Assembly (NCBI RefSeq): GCF_018873765.1
Contig: NC_057922.1
Span: 66,364,755-66,428,754 of the forward strand
DNA: 64,000 nucleotides
Direction: 5' to 3'
DNA from: Telopea speciosissima
Taxonomy: Eukaryota > Streptophyta > Magnoliopsida > Proteales > Proteaceae
Shown one piece after another: positions 1 to 11,869 of this stretch (position 1 is its first letter; every line of letters begins with the position of its first letter). Below the pieces are notes generated by a model. It was not told the origin of the DNA, searched no databases, and worked only from the letters and a program-made list of their open reading frames with translations. The position numbers were made by a program, and so were the translations under genes.

Positions 1-179
1 ACACAAGCACATGCACACACAAAGCAAAATTCTAGATGCATGGATTCAGTTTTAATCTTAATTCCACCTATCAAAATATCTAAGTCTCTAAGATTGTGCT
101 ACAGCAACACCTTAGGTAGCACCCCCTTCTTTGGCAATGTCAAACCCGAGTTGCGTTGGAAGCCTGCCGGTCCCTTGCC

Positions 180-371
180 TCAATCGGACATCACTGGTCC
201 CAGTACCTCCGTTGGTAACGGCTGGTTTCCTGGTCCTCAATCGGACATCGGCGATTCCAGTACCTCCTTTGGTAACGCTAGTTTACTCAGCAAACCCCCG
301 AGATTTAGTCCTCTACCACAGTTCCGGTCCTCAGTCGAAAATCACCGTTCCCAGTACCTCCGTTGGTAACT
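180..371. repeat. Short degenerate tandem repeat (about 2-3 copies)
   Basis: The phrase CCAGTACCTCC(G/T)TTGGTAAC occurs three times (near 203, 256 and 350), and CCTCAATCGGACATC occurs twice (near 178 and 236). This indicates an imperfect tandem duplication of roughly 55 bp inside the LTR-like block. Confidence 0.6.
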
Positions 372-897
372 GCTGGTTTTTCCAGGGAGGACTATCCAAC
401 ACGTAAACCCCTGTTGGAAAGGGTTGTAGCACTAGGGAGTGACATTCCTAGCCATATGCAAACTAATGGCATAGTACAAGGTGTACAGTGCTCCCGCATC
501 CCATACTACGGCACACCATACCTCTCGTTTTCAAGCCGACTACGACATCTATTCTAACACAAAGATTCACATTTCAAACCATCATATCAATATCACTTCA
601 CATTTTCATATCCATAACCATAACCATCAGTCAAAAGATAATTTTTGAATAAAGACAACATTCATTCATATGCATGATTTCTAACAACATTCTAAATGAA
701 ATAAACATTCCCAAAATAAATCAAAGTCTATCCCTACTTACCTTGTTATGAGTGCAATTTGACGAGTGAACGGTAAAGTCCTACGAATGTTTAACCACAT
801 CTGGTGTTAGAAAGTGTCAAGAACTCGTGTGGAGTTCTAGGGTTACCTTGTGGTAAGGTTAGGTAAGGTCTAGGACGTATTCACGAGTGAAACAGAA

Positions 898-1012
898 TCT
901 CAGGTTGATGAGGCAGTCAATCGAGACATCAACCTGAGATGGCAATGTTCAAAAGGGACAGAGACAACATTCTCTGGTTGATGATGCAGTCAACCAGGAC
1001 ATCCACCAGAGA
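898..1012. repeat. Tandem pair of short hairpins
   Basis: Two units of about 73 bp each carry a hairpin. The first has perfect 13-nt arms at 898-910 and 927-939. The second has nearly perfect 13-nt arms at 971-983 and 1000-1012. Both follow the pattern TCTC-N-GGTTGATG, a loop of about 16 nt containing GCAGTCAA, then CATC-N-ACC-N-GAGA. A third, more degenerate relative lies near 2310-2355. Confidence 0.7.
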
Positions 1013-3664
1013 TACAATAGCAGCACGGTAGGGCTGAAAACTCAAGGTTTTGATGGGGTTTCTGGCTGAGCTTCATCCAATTAGTCAGGGGGATGCTGTT
1101 TACATGACCATCACCAAGAGATGGACCTATATTATGATACAATTTTTTTTATAAAAAATTACGGGTTTTGAAGATGGGTACAACCATGGCTGAAATTCTT
1201 TGTTTTAAATTGTAAAACAGTCACATATGGCTGAAACAAGAATCCATTGCTTCAGTTTTAGCAGTAGATATATAAATTGAATAGTAACTAGGTTAATATA
1301 GGACTAAGGTTTGAGATTTGAACATATATGAGATAATTGTTTTAATTTTTGAAATTTCTAAACCAATTAGCTAAAGAAAAACAGTAGAGAAACCAAACTC
1401 ATGGTTTAATTTATGAAACTGATTTAGTATAATAAAAAAAAGAGAGTTAGGAAAGTAAGAACTCATCTAGCTTGAAGTCTACAAGAAAAATGAATGAATC
1501 CAGAAATGGATTCATCAATTTAACTCAAAAATTGATGGTTCTTCCTTTGATTTCAGCAAGAAATTGGACATGAGAAGATAATCTAGAGTGATTAGAAGTG
1601 ATGAAGGTAAGGATCTTACCTAAGGATGGGGATTAGATCAAAGTAGCAGCCCCTCAATCGGCTTTCCTTCTTCTTCTTTTTCTTATTTTCTCTACTTCTC
1701 TGTTCTCTTTGTTTTCCAAATGGTTTGAATAAAGTGGAGTAGTGAATTAGATTGGTTTTAATTAATCTTTGTTTTTTTTATTAGACAAAACATGAGGCGG
1801 TTGGATTAGAAGGAGGAACATGTTAGATAAGTTTCAAGTTTTTCTTTTTATCAATCCTAACATGTGTCATTTAGAGTTTAAAAGAGATTTTTTTTATTAT
1901 TAAATTCTCTTCTTCTTATCCATCTTTTAGTCGGTTTAATGGAACGTAGTGTTCTTCTTTAATTAATTAGATTAGTTTAGATGGTGGTAGTGGATAAGTT
2001 TAAGTGTTTTCTTTATTAAGCTAACCTAAATTGGTTTATAAATTGATAGGTGTCAAATTTATTTTTGATAGGTGTCTTTAACCTAGTACTCACATAATCC
2101 AAAATTTTAATTCTAATTCTAAATTTGTCTTTTTTGTAAGATTTGGTTTATTTAAACAAAAAGTTGACCCATGCGCGGGTAATTGGATTTGGTGGGCCCC
2201 GCGGATCCTAGAATGTTGGAAAAAATATTCCGAGTGATTAATCGGGATGCGGCGACGAGATCTCCGACCCAAAACACTGGGCCCCGCGTCTCTAGGAGGA
2301 AAATCGCGGTGGTACAATTCTTTGGTCGATGCAGCAATCGACTAATACATCAACCTGAGAATTCAGTCTTTGTTTTCTTCGTGTCGGAATATCTAAAAGT
2401 CAATGCGTTGCGTAAGCGAACCCACATGGACATATTTATAGTACCAAAAACACCTAATACGAGGTTAGGGTCCCTTACCACAAGTTGTACATCAGCGTGT
2501 GGATCCCACAACCGCACGGGGGATGTATCCGTCGTTTTGCCGACAAGTGGTGGGTTACCACCAGGATTCCTTCTTTATCTTCTATCCGTTCGAACATCAA
2601 ATCAATACTCCATAACGCACACGATGCCATGACTTCGGGTTTCGAATCTACATTCGGATTCGGGTTAGGGTTCGAGTCAATTTTTTTTTCCAGGCTGTAA
2701 CATTAATGGTAAATTCTCAATGGCAGTAATTCAAGCCAACAATTTGTTGGAAGATCAGAGTCAACTTGAGCCAGGGCCATTGAGCTCACTCGATACAGGT
2801 CTTCAAGGAATTTCAAGCAATATTAAGGGTCGGGCTAGAACGGGCTTTATCCGGGCGGGTGGGTTGTATTTGCTGGGCTGGACTTGGACCCTTATAAGTA
2901 GAGATGTAAACGGATAGTCGAAAATCCGTATTCGATTCGGGTTTGTATTCGTTTATGAGGATTCGTATTTGGAAATTCACTATTCGGAAACTATCCGAAT
3001 TCGTCCGAAACTAATCAAATACAAATATGGTAATCCATGTTTTCGATCGATTATTATCCGATTCGTTTAGCTATCCGATGGTATTAAAATATCTGAAATA
3101 AAATATTCGTATCCGTCTATCCGATTAAGTTGCCTTCTTGAATTTTGTATTTTATTTATATTTGTAACTTAGTAGCTAGTAAGTTAGAAAATATGATTGT
3201 TTTATATATATTACTATTTGAATACGATAGATGTTATCATATATCTATTAGAAAAACATATAAAAACAAAACAAAAAGTAGAAATACATAAAAAAAAATG
3301 TAAATAAGACCAAAAAAATGAATTAGGAAAGCCAAAAGTCTCGATGGAAAGCCACAAGTAAAAATGTAAATAAGACAAAAAAAGATAGGAAAGCCAGAAG
3401 TCTCGATGGAAACTTGGAAAGCCAAAAACCTCTTTGAAAACTGAAATCTCGGATTCTCGGTCTCTCAACTCTCAACTCTCAAGACTCTCAAGTATAACCG
3501 TAAAGCTCAACGTTCTCTTTGCCTTCCATTCGTTGTGACTACAAATTTACAATCCCTCTCTCTCTGGTTTCATATACATATTGTTTCATGCCTTCCTGCG
3601 CACGTCTTCGTTGTTACAAGAGACATCGCTCTACATGCGCAATCACCAGTAGCAACTGTCAAAG

Positions 3665-3668
<4 letters not shown>

Positions 3669-3696
<28 letters not shown>
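3669..3696. repeat. (TC)n microsatellite
   Basis: An uninterrupted run of TC dinucleotides inside the hAT element. Confidence 0.8.
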
Positions 3697-3702
<6 letters not shown>

Positions 3703-4379
3703 TGTTTCATATGCATCGTTTTCTTCTTTATAGCATTACCCGTGATGCCATTTCTACCATTCTAATTTCTAGCGAATCCATCTCTTGGATCGTCCTCTAA
3801 AGTCCCAGAACTCATTGGTCAGGTTGTCGATCTCAAGTCTGTCGGCAACAGATTTACGTGAGTTTCTATCTCAGATTCTATTTTTTTTTTTAACTGTATG
3901 AATCTGGTTGTTGTATGTTGGATTTGTTATTAGTCTTATCTACAGTATCACCTATTGCTTTATATTTGTTGGGTTGTTCCATATTCGGATACTGCAGGTT
4001 TGGTTGGGTTTTAGATCAGGCTTTTCTATTTTATTATATTCCTTGCATTTTATGTGTTATGTGATACATGATTTCAAATCGGTTTGAAAAACGGAGTGTA
4101 ATGAAGTCATTTCTAAGAAGAAATAAGCTCAATAACTAGAAAACAGTAAACGGACAATCGGATGGTAATCGGATAGAAACATTCGGATATTTGGTATCCG
4201 TTGCTAAACGAATCGAACCGGATAATATCCGGAATCCGTTTAACAAGTCGAATTTGAATTTGGTATTGATACATCCAATATTCACAGGGCCACTCAACGA
4301 CCGCCATGTGTCATAGACGACCCGCCCCATAGCCAAGGGGAACGAACCGGAGTCCCAGCACCATTCGGGGGCGGCCACT

Positions 4380-4560
4380 ACTCAGCGCGGCCTCCTCACG
4401 GCCTCACCTAGGCGCGGCCTCACCCGGCGCGGCCTCCTCACGGCCTCACCGGGCGCGGCCTCCTCACGCCTCACCCAGCGCGGCCTCTTCACTGTGCGCG
4501 CCTCACCCAGCGCGGCCTCCTCACCGTGGCGCGGCCTCACCCAGCACGACATCATGGGCA
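4380..4560. repeat. GC-rich GCGCGGCCTCACC tandem array in 5' LTR
   Basis: Irregular copies of a 12-20 bp GC-rich module (GCGCGGCCTC plus ACC, ACCCAGC or CTCAC). Related arrays lie at 14160-14390 and in the 3' LTR at about 15080-15345. Confidence 0.85.
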
Positions 4561-4843
4561 CCGAGGTGGGGGCCACCCATCTAGGACCCCGATCGTATCG
4601 CTAAGACTCATGTCACTACCAGGACTCTAGACCCTTAGAGGTCACGTCATCCAGCACGGATTCAAGCACCAAGGACGTTATCACCACACGCGGATATCTA
4701 TCCACCAAGGATCCCGATGCCACCAGGACACTCCCTTCCGGGGAGATGGCCAATCGAGGATAGAGCCCCGTTACCCAGGGCCTCTATCCACTCAACGGCA
4801 CAATCGTCAATCAAACGGGACTCTCCACACCGCCATATGCTAC

Positions 4844-4852
4844 TATAAAAGG
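4844..4852 (+). promoter_or_regulatory. TATA box of the element 1 5' LTR
   Basis: TATAAAAGG occurs about 200 bp before the LTR end, with the same site in the 3' LTR at 15638. This is the expected place for the genomic RNA promoter. Confidence 0.7.
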
Positions 4853-5045
4853 AAAAGGTACACAACCCCATGGGGGACATCAAAACTCATCTTGAATAAT
4901 CACTATTCATCCGTTTTGCGCCGGAGATCTAACTTTGGCATCGGAGAGCCCTAGGCGGGACCACACCGGTTCTCTCCGATTGACCCCTTTGGTCCACTTG
5001 CGGTGACGGCACTCGCAGGACCGCTCGGCGATTTCTTGACGCACA

Positions 5046-5070
5046 GATTGGTGCCGTCTGTGGGAACGGC
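5046..5070 (+). other. Primer binding site region, element 1
   Basis: It directly follows the 5' LTR and contains GGTGCCGTCTGTGGGAAC. Element 2 has almost the same sequence at its LTR junction (GGGGCCGTCTGTGGGAATG, minus strand), which ties the two families together. I did not assign the primer tRNA. Confidence 0.7.
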
Positions 5071-5104
5071 GCTAGCCATTACGGCTACTAGCTCGCTTCC
5101 ATAC

Positions 5105-6840
5105 TCATTCAATGGCACGAAGGAAGACTACCACCACCAACAACGGAGCAAGGAATGGATCACCACCCCGGAGGGCTCTCGCCGCGAGCCAACGGCCAGG
5201 ACCATGTCCTCCGGAGGAGGAGATCCCCTTAATGACCAGCTCGTGATCGCCGAGCCCAACAATGACGAGGCCAACGATGTGGTGGTGGAGGTGACACCGA
5301 CCCCAATGCTCCGACCATGTGGGTCGATCAACGACTGCAATGACAGATCCTCGATGAACAACGACTCTTTCGAGAATACCGACGCAGCGTGCGACATCCC
5401 ACCGTCGGAGGACTTCATCGCAGCAAGGGTGGAGTCCATACCTCAACAAGAGCCAAACCCTAGGAGATCATCTCCCGGGCGCGAGATCGAGAGACTTTGC
5501 GACGGCAACCCCACTCCGCGGCGGGGAGCCTTCCCAAGCATCCCGGATGAACAAGAGACCTCTCACCACGGTCGGAACGTGGGAGGACGCCAACACCAGG
5601 CGAGGTGTCTAGCCCGCAGAGATCGGTCCGGAGGTCCGTGTTCGACGGACACTCTGGAAGAAAGTCACATACCCACGACGGCCGGACCTACAGAGAAGAA
5701 AGCCCCTCACCTTCACGGCGGGATTCATCGCGACGTGACCATTCCCCATCCCACCAACACTCAAGGCGGGAGGGGACATCCGGAGAGAGCGTGAACGAGG
5801 TCGCGGCGAATGTCGGGCCAGGCGTGGGGCGGACACGGGACGAGGAGCTCGATCAAAGACTCCGCGACCTGGATGAGAAGTGGAAGGGTTGAAGAATCGG
5901 ACCAAAGGCGAGACACATTCCATACCGGACAACACCCCTTCTCGGCAGAGATCATGTCGCCCACACTACCTTCCAGGTTTCGACTACCCACCTTTGAACT
6001 CTACAAGTGGTACCACGACCCTAATGACCACATCAACTACTTTAATGGCATGATGACGCTGTATGGGGGTCGGACGTGGTATCCTGTCGGGCATTCCTGC
6101 GTCCCTTAAGGGAGCAGCCACATCATGGTTCTCCAGGCTATGACCGAGATCTATATGCTCGTTTGCGAGCTATGTGACGATTCGTCACCCGTTTCCAAAG
6201 CGGCGTCAAGCGTAAGAAGACCACCGTCAATCTACTAAACGTGGTACAGTAACCCTGGGAATCTCTCGGGAATACGTTACTGGGTTCACCAAGGAGTCCC
6301 CGGAGGTTCGAGACTTGGATGACCGGACACGACATGCAGCCCTAGCGGAGGTATTAGGGACCTGGACTTGATCAAGGACTGCACGTCATGAGACCAGGAC
6401 TATGAAAGAGCTCCTGGAGCGGTGCAACGAGTTTGCAAATATAGCCGAGGTACTACAAGCTAGAACAAAAATAATCGAGGCCAAGCCACGGACAACAAGA
6501 GGCCGCACCGATGACCGCAAAGAGGGTAAGAGGTCAAGGACAGAGCGCCGACAAGAGCAGAGCGACCGCCCATCTAGGAGGACAGATCGCGCCCGCAGAG
6601 AAGTGAGAGAGCAAGTACCCCCGAGTTCACACCCCGAACACCACCAGGTCCCAGATACTCATGCAGATCCAGGACCGTGACCTACTCCATTGGCCACGAC
6701 CCATGCTAGCGGCGCCCGAGAGAAGCGAAACCCTAACAAATATTGTCTCTTCCACAAAGAGAATGGGCACGACACAGAGGAGTGCTATCAATTGAAGAGA
6801 GAGATAGAACAAGCGGTAAAAGCAGAAGCTTGAACAAGTA
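5105..6840 (+). pseudogene. Degenerate gag of element 1
   Basis: The capsid-like block is at about 5950-6110 (a phrase around DHINYFNGMMTLYGG), after a long charged N-terminal part. It is close to the gag of element 2 (DHINYFNAMMTMYGG). A C-terminal zinc-knuckle-like motif (C-x3-H-x3-GH-x4-C) lies near 6737-6795. Several frameshifts and stops separate these pieces, so no intact polyprotein is possible. Gag would package the element RNA in the cytoplasm. Confidence 0.75.
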
Positions 6841-7119
6841 TGTGAAGGGGAGACGTGACAACCACTCGAGGCCAAGGAGATAGAGGTCGCGACGGAGACA
6901 GAGTGGAGCGAGGCGAGAAGAAAGAAGAACGGATCGAGAGAGAGACCGCCCGAAGAGCGGAGAGATGCCACAGAACCTAGTGGCACCAAGGGACCTCCCA
7001 TCCTCACCATACTTGGAGGACCAGGGCAAGAGTCCACCAGAAAAGCTAAAGCTCATGCCAGGTTCGTGGGAGTGGCGGAGAAGCCCAACAAGATAGCCAA
7101 GACGAGGCGGTGATCTCCT

Positions 7120-7500
7120 TCTCGGATGAAGACTTGGAAGGACTAAACTTCCCGCATGAAGATGCCCTGATAGTACAGTGGAGGTAGCCAATCGACCTGT
7201 ACAGTGGTATCTGATAGACACGGGCGTCCATTGACGTACTCTCCTTGGACGCCTATCGACAATTCGGGTTCGCAACGACCAGCTCAAACCGAGCCCACTT
7301 ATCTCCATGGATTCTCGGTGCCACCGCTCTCCATCGAGGTACCATAGAGCTACCCGTCACCTTCGGGATACACCCTCAACAAGTAACCATCATGGTAAAT
7401 TTCATGGTAGTCAAGTCCGTGGTGTCCTTCAACGGCCTCTTAGGGCGACCATCACCGACAGCCCTTAGAGGAGTCATATCACCACTTCACTGAAGATGAA
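7120..7500 (+). pseudogene. Degenerate aspartic protease of element 1
   Basis: The active-site DTG is visible at 7217-7225. A frameshift follows, and then the conserved stretch SLDAYRQFGF and the LLGRPSPTAL motif appear in a second frame. The matching protease of element 2 is open over its whole length (36661-37122). In family terms this enzyme cleaves the Gag-Pol precursor. Confidence 0.75.
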
Positions 7501-7629
7501 GTTCCCCACCGAGAACGGGGTAGGCGAAGTCCGAGGAGATCGAAGAAAGCAAGGGAGTGCTACGCCACCTTCATGAAAAAGAATAATGGCAACACCCGTG
7601 GAATGGCACTCTGCCTAGAGAGCATGATC

Positions 7630-9060
7630 GGTGACCGGAGAGATGAACTCGACAGAGAGAAGGGGAAAGCCGGTGGAAGACCACATCCTATGGCCCCTCG
7701 GCCAGGCGCCCCTCCAAGGTCGTTCGGGTCGGCTCATGCTAAGCGAGGAGCGAAAGAAGGGCTTGGACACCTCCTCCAGCGAACATGGATGTCTTCGCAT
7801 GGTCAACCTCCGACATGCCAGGAATACCACGTTCCATAGCGGAACACCGACTACATGTCGACCCTACCAGGAAGCCCGTTCAACGAAGCGGCGTAACTTC
7901 GCCCTCGACCGGCAAGCAACAATCAAGGAGGAGGTCGAGAAGTTAAGCGATCGGGGTTCATCAAAAGGAGAAGTTCCCAACCTGGCTCGCCAACGTGGTC
8001 ATGGTACCAAAGCCAAGTGGGAAGTGGAGGATGTGTGTCGACTACACCGACCGAACAAGGCATGCCCAAAAGATGAGTACCACTGCCCGGATCGACCCTC
8101 GATCGACGCCACCGCCGCCATGAGATTGAGTTTCATGGACGCCTACTTCGGATACAACCAGATCCTCATGTATGAGGAAGATGAGTCTTACACCGCATTC
8201 CAGGACGGACAAAGAGAACTATTGCTACAACGTCATGCCGTTCGGGTTAAAGAACGCGGGGCCACCTATCGAGAGAATGGTCAACAAGATGTTCGAGGAG
8301 CGATCGGGCGCAACATGGAGGTATATGTGGATGACATGCTCGTGAAAAGCGTCCACACCAACCAACACTGACCGACCTAGAGGAAGCATTCACGATCGAG
8401 GAGGAACCAGATGAAGCTAAACCCCGCAAAGTGCGCCTTGGTGTAACGTCGGAAAATTCCCGGGTTCATGGTCTCGTCCGTGGAATAGAAGCTAACCCAT
8501 CCAAGATCAAGGCCATCAAGAGATGGCACCTCCTCGAACTGGTCGGGAAGTGCAGAGGTTAAATGGAAGGGTCGCCGCCCTTTCCAGGTTCGTGCCACGA
8601 TCGGGTGATAAGTGCTTACCATTCTTCAAAACATTGAAGAACCTCCGAAGCCCTAAGGACTTCACATGGACGGAAGAGTGCCAAAAGGCGTTCGGAGAAT
8701 TGAAGGAGTACCTAGAGAGCCCACCTGCTTGGGCGACGGAACCTAACGAAGAGTTACACTCTACCGGCCGCCACCCTGTCTCGGTCGTGCGATCGCTGAA
8801 GGAAGAAGACAAAGTCCAGAGGCCCATCTACTACGTCGGCCATGTCCCGATCGATGCAGACCAGTACACTAGGATCGAGAAGGTAGCCTATGCATTGGTA
8901 ATGGCAGCCAGGAAGCTACGACCATACTTCCAAGCCCATACCATCACAGTCCTCACGAGACCTACCCTTGAAGAAGATATTGCACAAGCCGGACGTCTCC
9001 GGACGATTGATAGCATGGGCGGTGGAGTTAAGTGAGCATGCCATCAAGTTCCAACCAAGG
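7630..9060 (+). pseudogene. Degenerate reverse transcriptase and RNase H of element 1
   Basis: Fragments in all three frames carry RT blocks: a KWEVEDVCRLH-like remnant of the template-grip region, SFMDAYFGYNQI, and the catalytic YVDD at 8324-8335. After them come the connection and the retroviral-type RNase H (about 8520-9060, with YALVMAARKLRPYFQAH and AVELSEHAIKFQPRTAIKGQALADF). At least five frameshifts make it non-functional. Confidence 0.85.
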
Positions 9061-9129
9061 ACAGCCATCAAAGGCCAGGCTCTTGCGGATTTTCATTGCA
9101 GAGTGTACCCGATCGAGATCGAGTCACAA

Positions 9130-9500
9130 ACAGGGAGCCCGAAGAGAAGGATCACGGATCGTGGGACATGTTCGTGGACGGGTCGAGCAATGCGGCGAGC
9201 GGCGCTGGGCTCATATTAACCAGCCCGAGGGATTTCGTATCCAATATGCTCTTTGGTTCACCTTCCAAGCATCCAATAATGAAGCAGAGTACGAGGCATT
9301 ACTAGTTGGACTCAGGGTGGCCAAAGCCATCCAAGTCACACACCTATCCACCGGAGCGACTCCCGCTCGTGGTGAATCGAGTGAATGGAGAGTATGAGGC
9401 AAAAGATGAGAGGATGGCATCATACCTAGCACGCGCTCAAGCATTGATCGAGGGTTTCGAGAAGTTTGAGATGGTTCGAGTTCCCGGGAGGAGAACTCCG
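9130..9500 (+). pseudogene. Second RNase H domain (archaeal-type) of element 1, degenerate
   Basis: The frame holds FVDGSSNAASGAGLIL followed by remnants of the NNEAEYEALL block in another frame. This is the extra RNase H found beside the retroviral RNase H in Tat-lineage elements, and it matches element 2 at about 34570-34975. Confidence 0.7.
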
Positions 9501-9529
9501 CCGCGATGCCCTATCCAGGCTAGCCAATG

Positions 9530-10840
9530 AGGAACTCCGAAATTTGGCTAGCGCGATCTATGTGGAGATCCCGCATGAGCCCACGTATAAGGAAAAGCAG
9601 TTAACGAGATCACGGAGGGACCTAGCTGGATGGACCCTCTACTCAACTACCTCCGGAACGATGTCTTACCAGAAGACAAGGCCGAAGCAAGGAAGATCAG
9701 GATGAGAGCTGCAAAGTACACCGTCCTAGATGGGGTACTTGCACAAGCGGGGGCACAGCACCACTACTCCGGTGCCTAGGACCCAAGGGGGCAGAGTACG
9801 CCCAGCCGAAGTCCATGAGGGGATATGTGGAAGCCACATGGGGGACGAGCCCTAGCCTACAAAATCCTCCGCGAGGACTATACGGCCACGAATGCAAGAG
9901 GAGGCCATCCAATATGCCAAGAAGTGCGAGCAATGTCGGTTGTTCGCCCGCACCCATCTACCCGCCACCAAGTGACATCAATCCTCAACCCCATACCTTT
10001 TGCCATGTGGGGACTAGACATGTTAGGCAACTTCACCGCAGCACCAGGAAAGCAAAAGTACTGGTCAGCGCTTATCGACTACTTCACCAAGTGGGTTGAA
10101 GCTAAACCCTTGGCCAAGATAAGAGAGACAGAGATGGAGAAGTTCGTCCGCGACGGCGTCATCTGAGTTCGGGTACCACGGATCCTCGTCTCGAGACAAT
10201 GGAAAACAATTCAACAACCCTAAATTCCAAGCATTCGTCACGGCTACAACATCGACTATCGGCCTGTGTCGGTAGCATACCCACGAGCCAATGGTCGGTG
10301 GAGGTCACCAATGTAACGCCTCTGGAAGGAGTCAAGAAAAGGCTAGAAGGAGCCAAAGGCAAGTGGGTAGAAGAGCTACAAGCGCCTGTGGGCATACCGA
10401 ACTACGTGCACGGACGCCCACGGAGAGAGCCCATTCCGCCTAGCATATGGCATCAAGCATTGGCGCCGTAGAGGTCTGCGCTATGTCCCATAGGGTTCTC
10501 GTACTTCAATGAACGCACTTATGTTGACGGATGCGGGCGAACCTAGACTTTATAGATGAGGTCCGCGAAAGAGCACTACTAAGGAACGTCGCCTACCAAA
10601 CAACGTCGCCAGGTACTATAACGCCAGGGTCAAGGAAAGGCTATTCCACCAGGGAGATTTAGTACTACGGAGGTCAAGTGCATCGCAGCCACGAAGGCGG
10701 GAAGTGTCACCCAACCGGGAAGGACCCTACATAGTCTCCAAGCGCATACGCCCGGGACTTACCGCTTGAAGACTGTGGGGCAAGAAGGTAGACCGCACGG
10801 AACTCGAACATCCGAAGAAGTACTACCAGTAGAAGCATAG
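9530..10840 (+). pseudogene. Degenerate integrase of element 1
   Basis: Pieces include the zinc-binding region (about 9790-9950), the catalytic core with FAMWGLDMLGNF and YFTKWVEAKPLAKI (about 10000-10160), and a C-terminal GPYIVSKR block near 10720-10750. Frameshifts occur throughout. In intact relatives the protein inserts element cDNA into the chromosome. Confidence 0.8.
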
Positions 10841-10983
10841 CGAGAGTGGTAGTGATACTGAAGCGATAGCGTAGGAGTAGAAGAGACGACATCAAGGACA
10901 ATGTGAATTTCAGTCAAAATAAAGAAATGTTGCAAGAATACTTGTCTTCTCCTACCACTCAATCGAATCACGGCCACTATATT

Positions 10984-11676
10984 AAGGCAACATGCCAACA
11001 TCGAGGCTTCATGCCTAAGGCGAGACGCCAACACTGAGGCTTCGTGCCTAAGGCGATATGCCAACATCGAGGCTTCATGCCTAAGGCGAGACGCCAACAC
11101 TGAGGCTTCGTGCCTAAGGCAACATGCCAACATTGAGGCTTCAAGCCTAAGGCAACATGCCAACACTGAGGCTTCGTGCCTAAGGCGATATGCCAACACT
11201 GAGGCTTCGTGCCTAAGGCGATATGCCAACATCGAGGCTTCGTGCCTAAGGCGATATGCCAACATCGAGGCTTCGTGCCTAAGGCGATATGCCAACATCG
11301 AGGCTTCGTGCCTAAGGCGATATGCCAACATCGAGGGTTCGTGCCTAAGGCGATATGCCAACACTGAGGCTTCGTGCCTAAGGCAATATGCCAACATTGA
11401 GGCTTCATGCCTAAGGCGATATGCCAACACTGAGGCTTCGTGCCTAAGGCGATATGCCAACATCGAGGCTTCGTGCCTAAGGCGATATGCCAACATCGAG
11501 GCTTCGTGCCTAAGGCGATATGCCAACACTGAGGCTTCGTGCCTAAGGCAACATGCCAACATTGAGGCTTCATGCCTAAGGCGACATGCCAACACCGAGG
11601 CTTCAAGCCTAAGGCAACATGCCAACACCGAGGCTTCATGCCTAAGGCGCCATGCCACCATTGAGGCTCTACGCCT
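10984..11676. repeat. 33-bp minisatellite, 21 units, downstream of pol in element 1
   Basis: The unit pattern is AAGGCGATATGCCAACA plus (T/C)CGAGGCTTCGTGCCT. The AAGG phase runs exactly from 10984 to 11677 (21 x 33). Because 33 is a multiple of three, reading frames stay open through the array, giving artificial 11-residue repeat ORFs on the minus strand. It lies between integrase and the antisense ORF region, the same place as the 66-bp repeat in element 2. Confidence 0.95.
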
Positions 11677-11869
11677 AAGGCGTTAACTATAAAGGGTCGA
11701 GAGCACCAACGGGTAAATAATCACCAAGAGACAAGGCAATCAAAGAAAAGCAAAAGCGATCACATAGAAAAGTCATAGTAGTTACAATTCAAGTTCAAAA
11801 AAGGAAAAAGGTGGAGACGTCTACAGGATCGGGATGACCGTAAGGTCAAGGGATCACAGAGTGGTGGGT

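Larger units (their letters stand above)
1..2701 (-). mobile_element. Probable truncated long LTR (chromovirus/Tekay-like), minus orientation
   Basis: No host gene is recognisable here. On the minus strand the block begins at 2701 with TGTTACAGCCTGG, a start typical of long Del/Tekay-type LTRs, and runs leftwards past the window edge, so the other end and any TSD cannot be seen. It contains short hairpins (898-939, 971-1012, about 2310-2355) and a short tandem repeat (about 180-371). Its size is comparable to the complete 2.7-kb solo LTR at 31034-33736. The assignment rests on the terminus and overall composition; no coding domain supports it. Confidence 0.4.
4267..5045 (+). repeat. 5' LTR of element 1
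   Basis: The 779-bp LTR starts TGATACATCC and ends GACGCACA, one base shorter at the end than the 3' LTR. It contains a GC-rich GCGCGGCCTCACC repeat (about 4380-4560) and a TATA box. It is shorter than the 3' LTR mainly because it has fewer GC-rich repeat units. Confidence 0.9.

Noticed and set aside
10977..11661. Long overlapping minus-strand ORFs with 11-residue repeats
   Set aside because: They follow from a 33-bp tandem array whose unit is a multiple of three; no family domain and no independent evidence of translation.
10984..11676. Regular repeats that could suggest a CRISPR array
   Set aside because: Units are contiguous 33-bp minisatellite copies without unique spacers, inside a plant retrotransposon.
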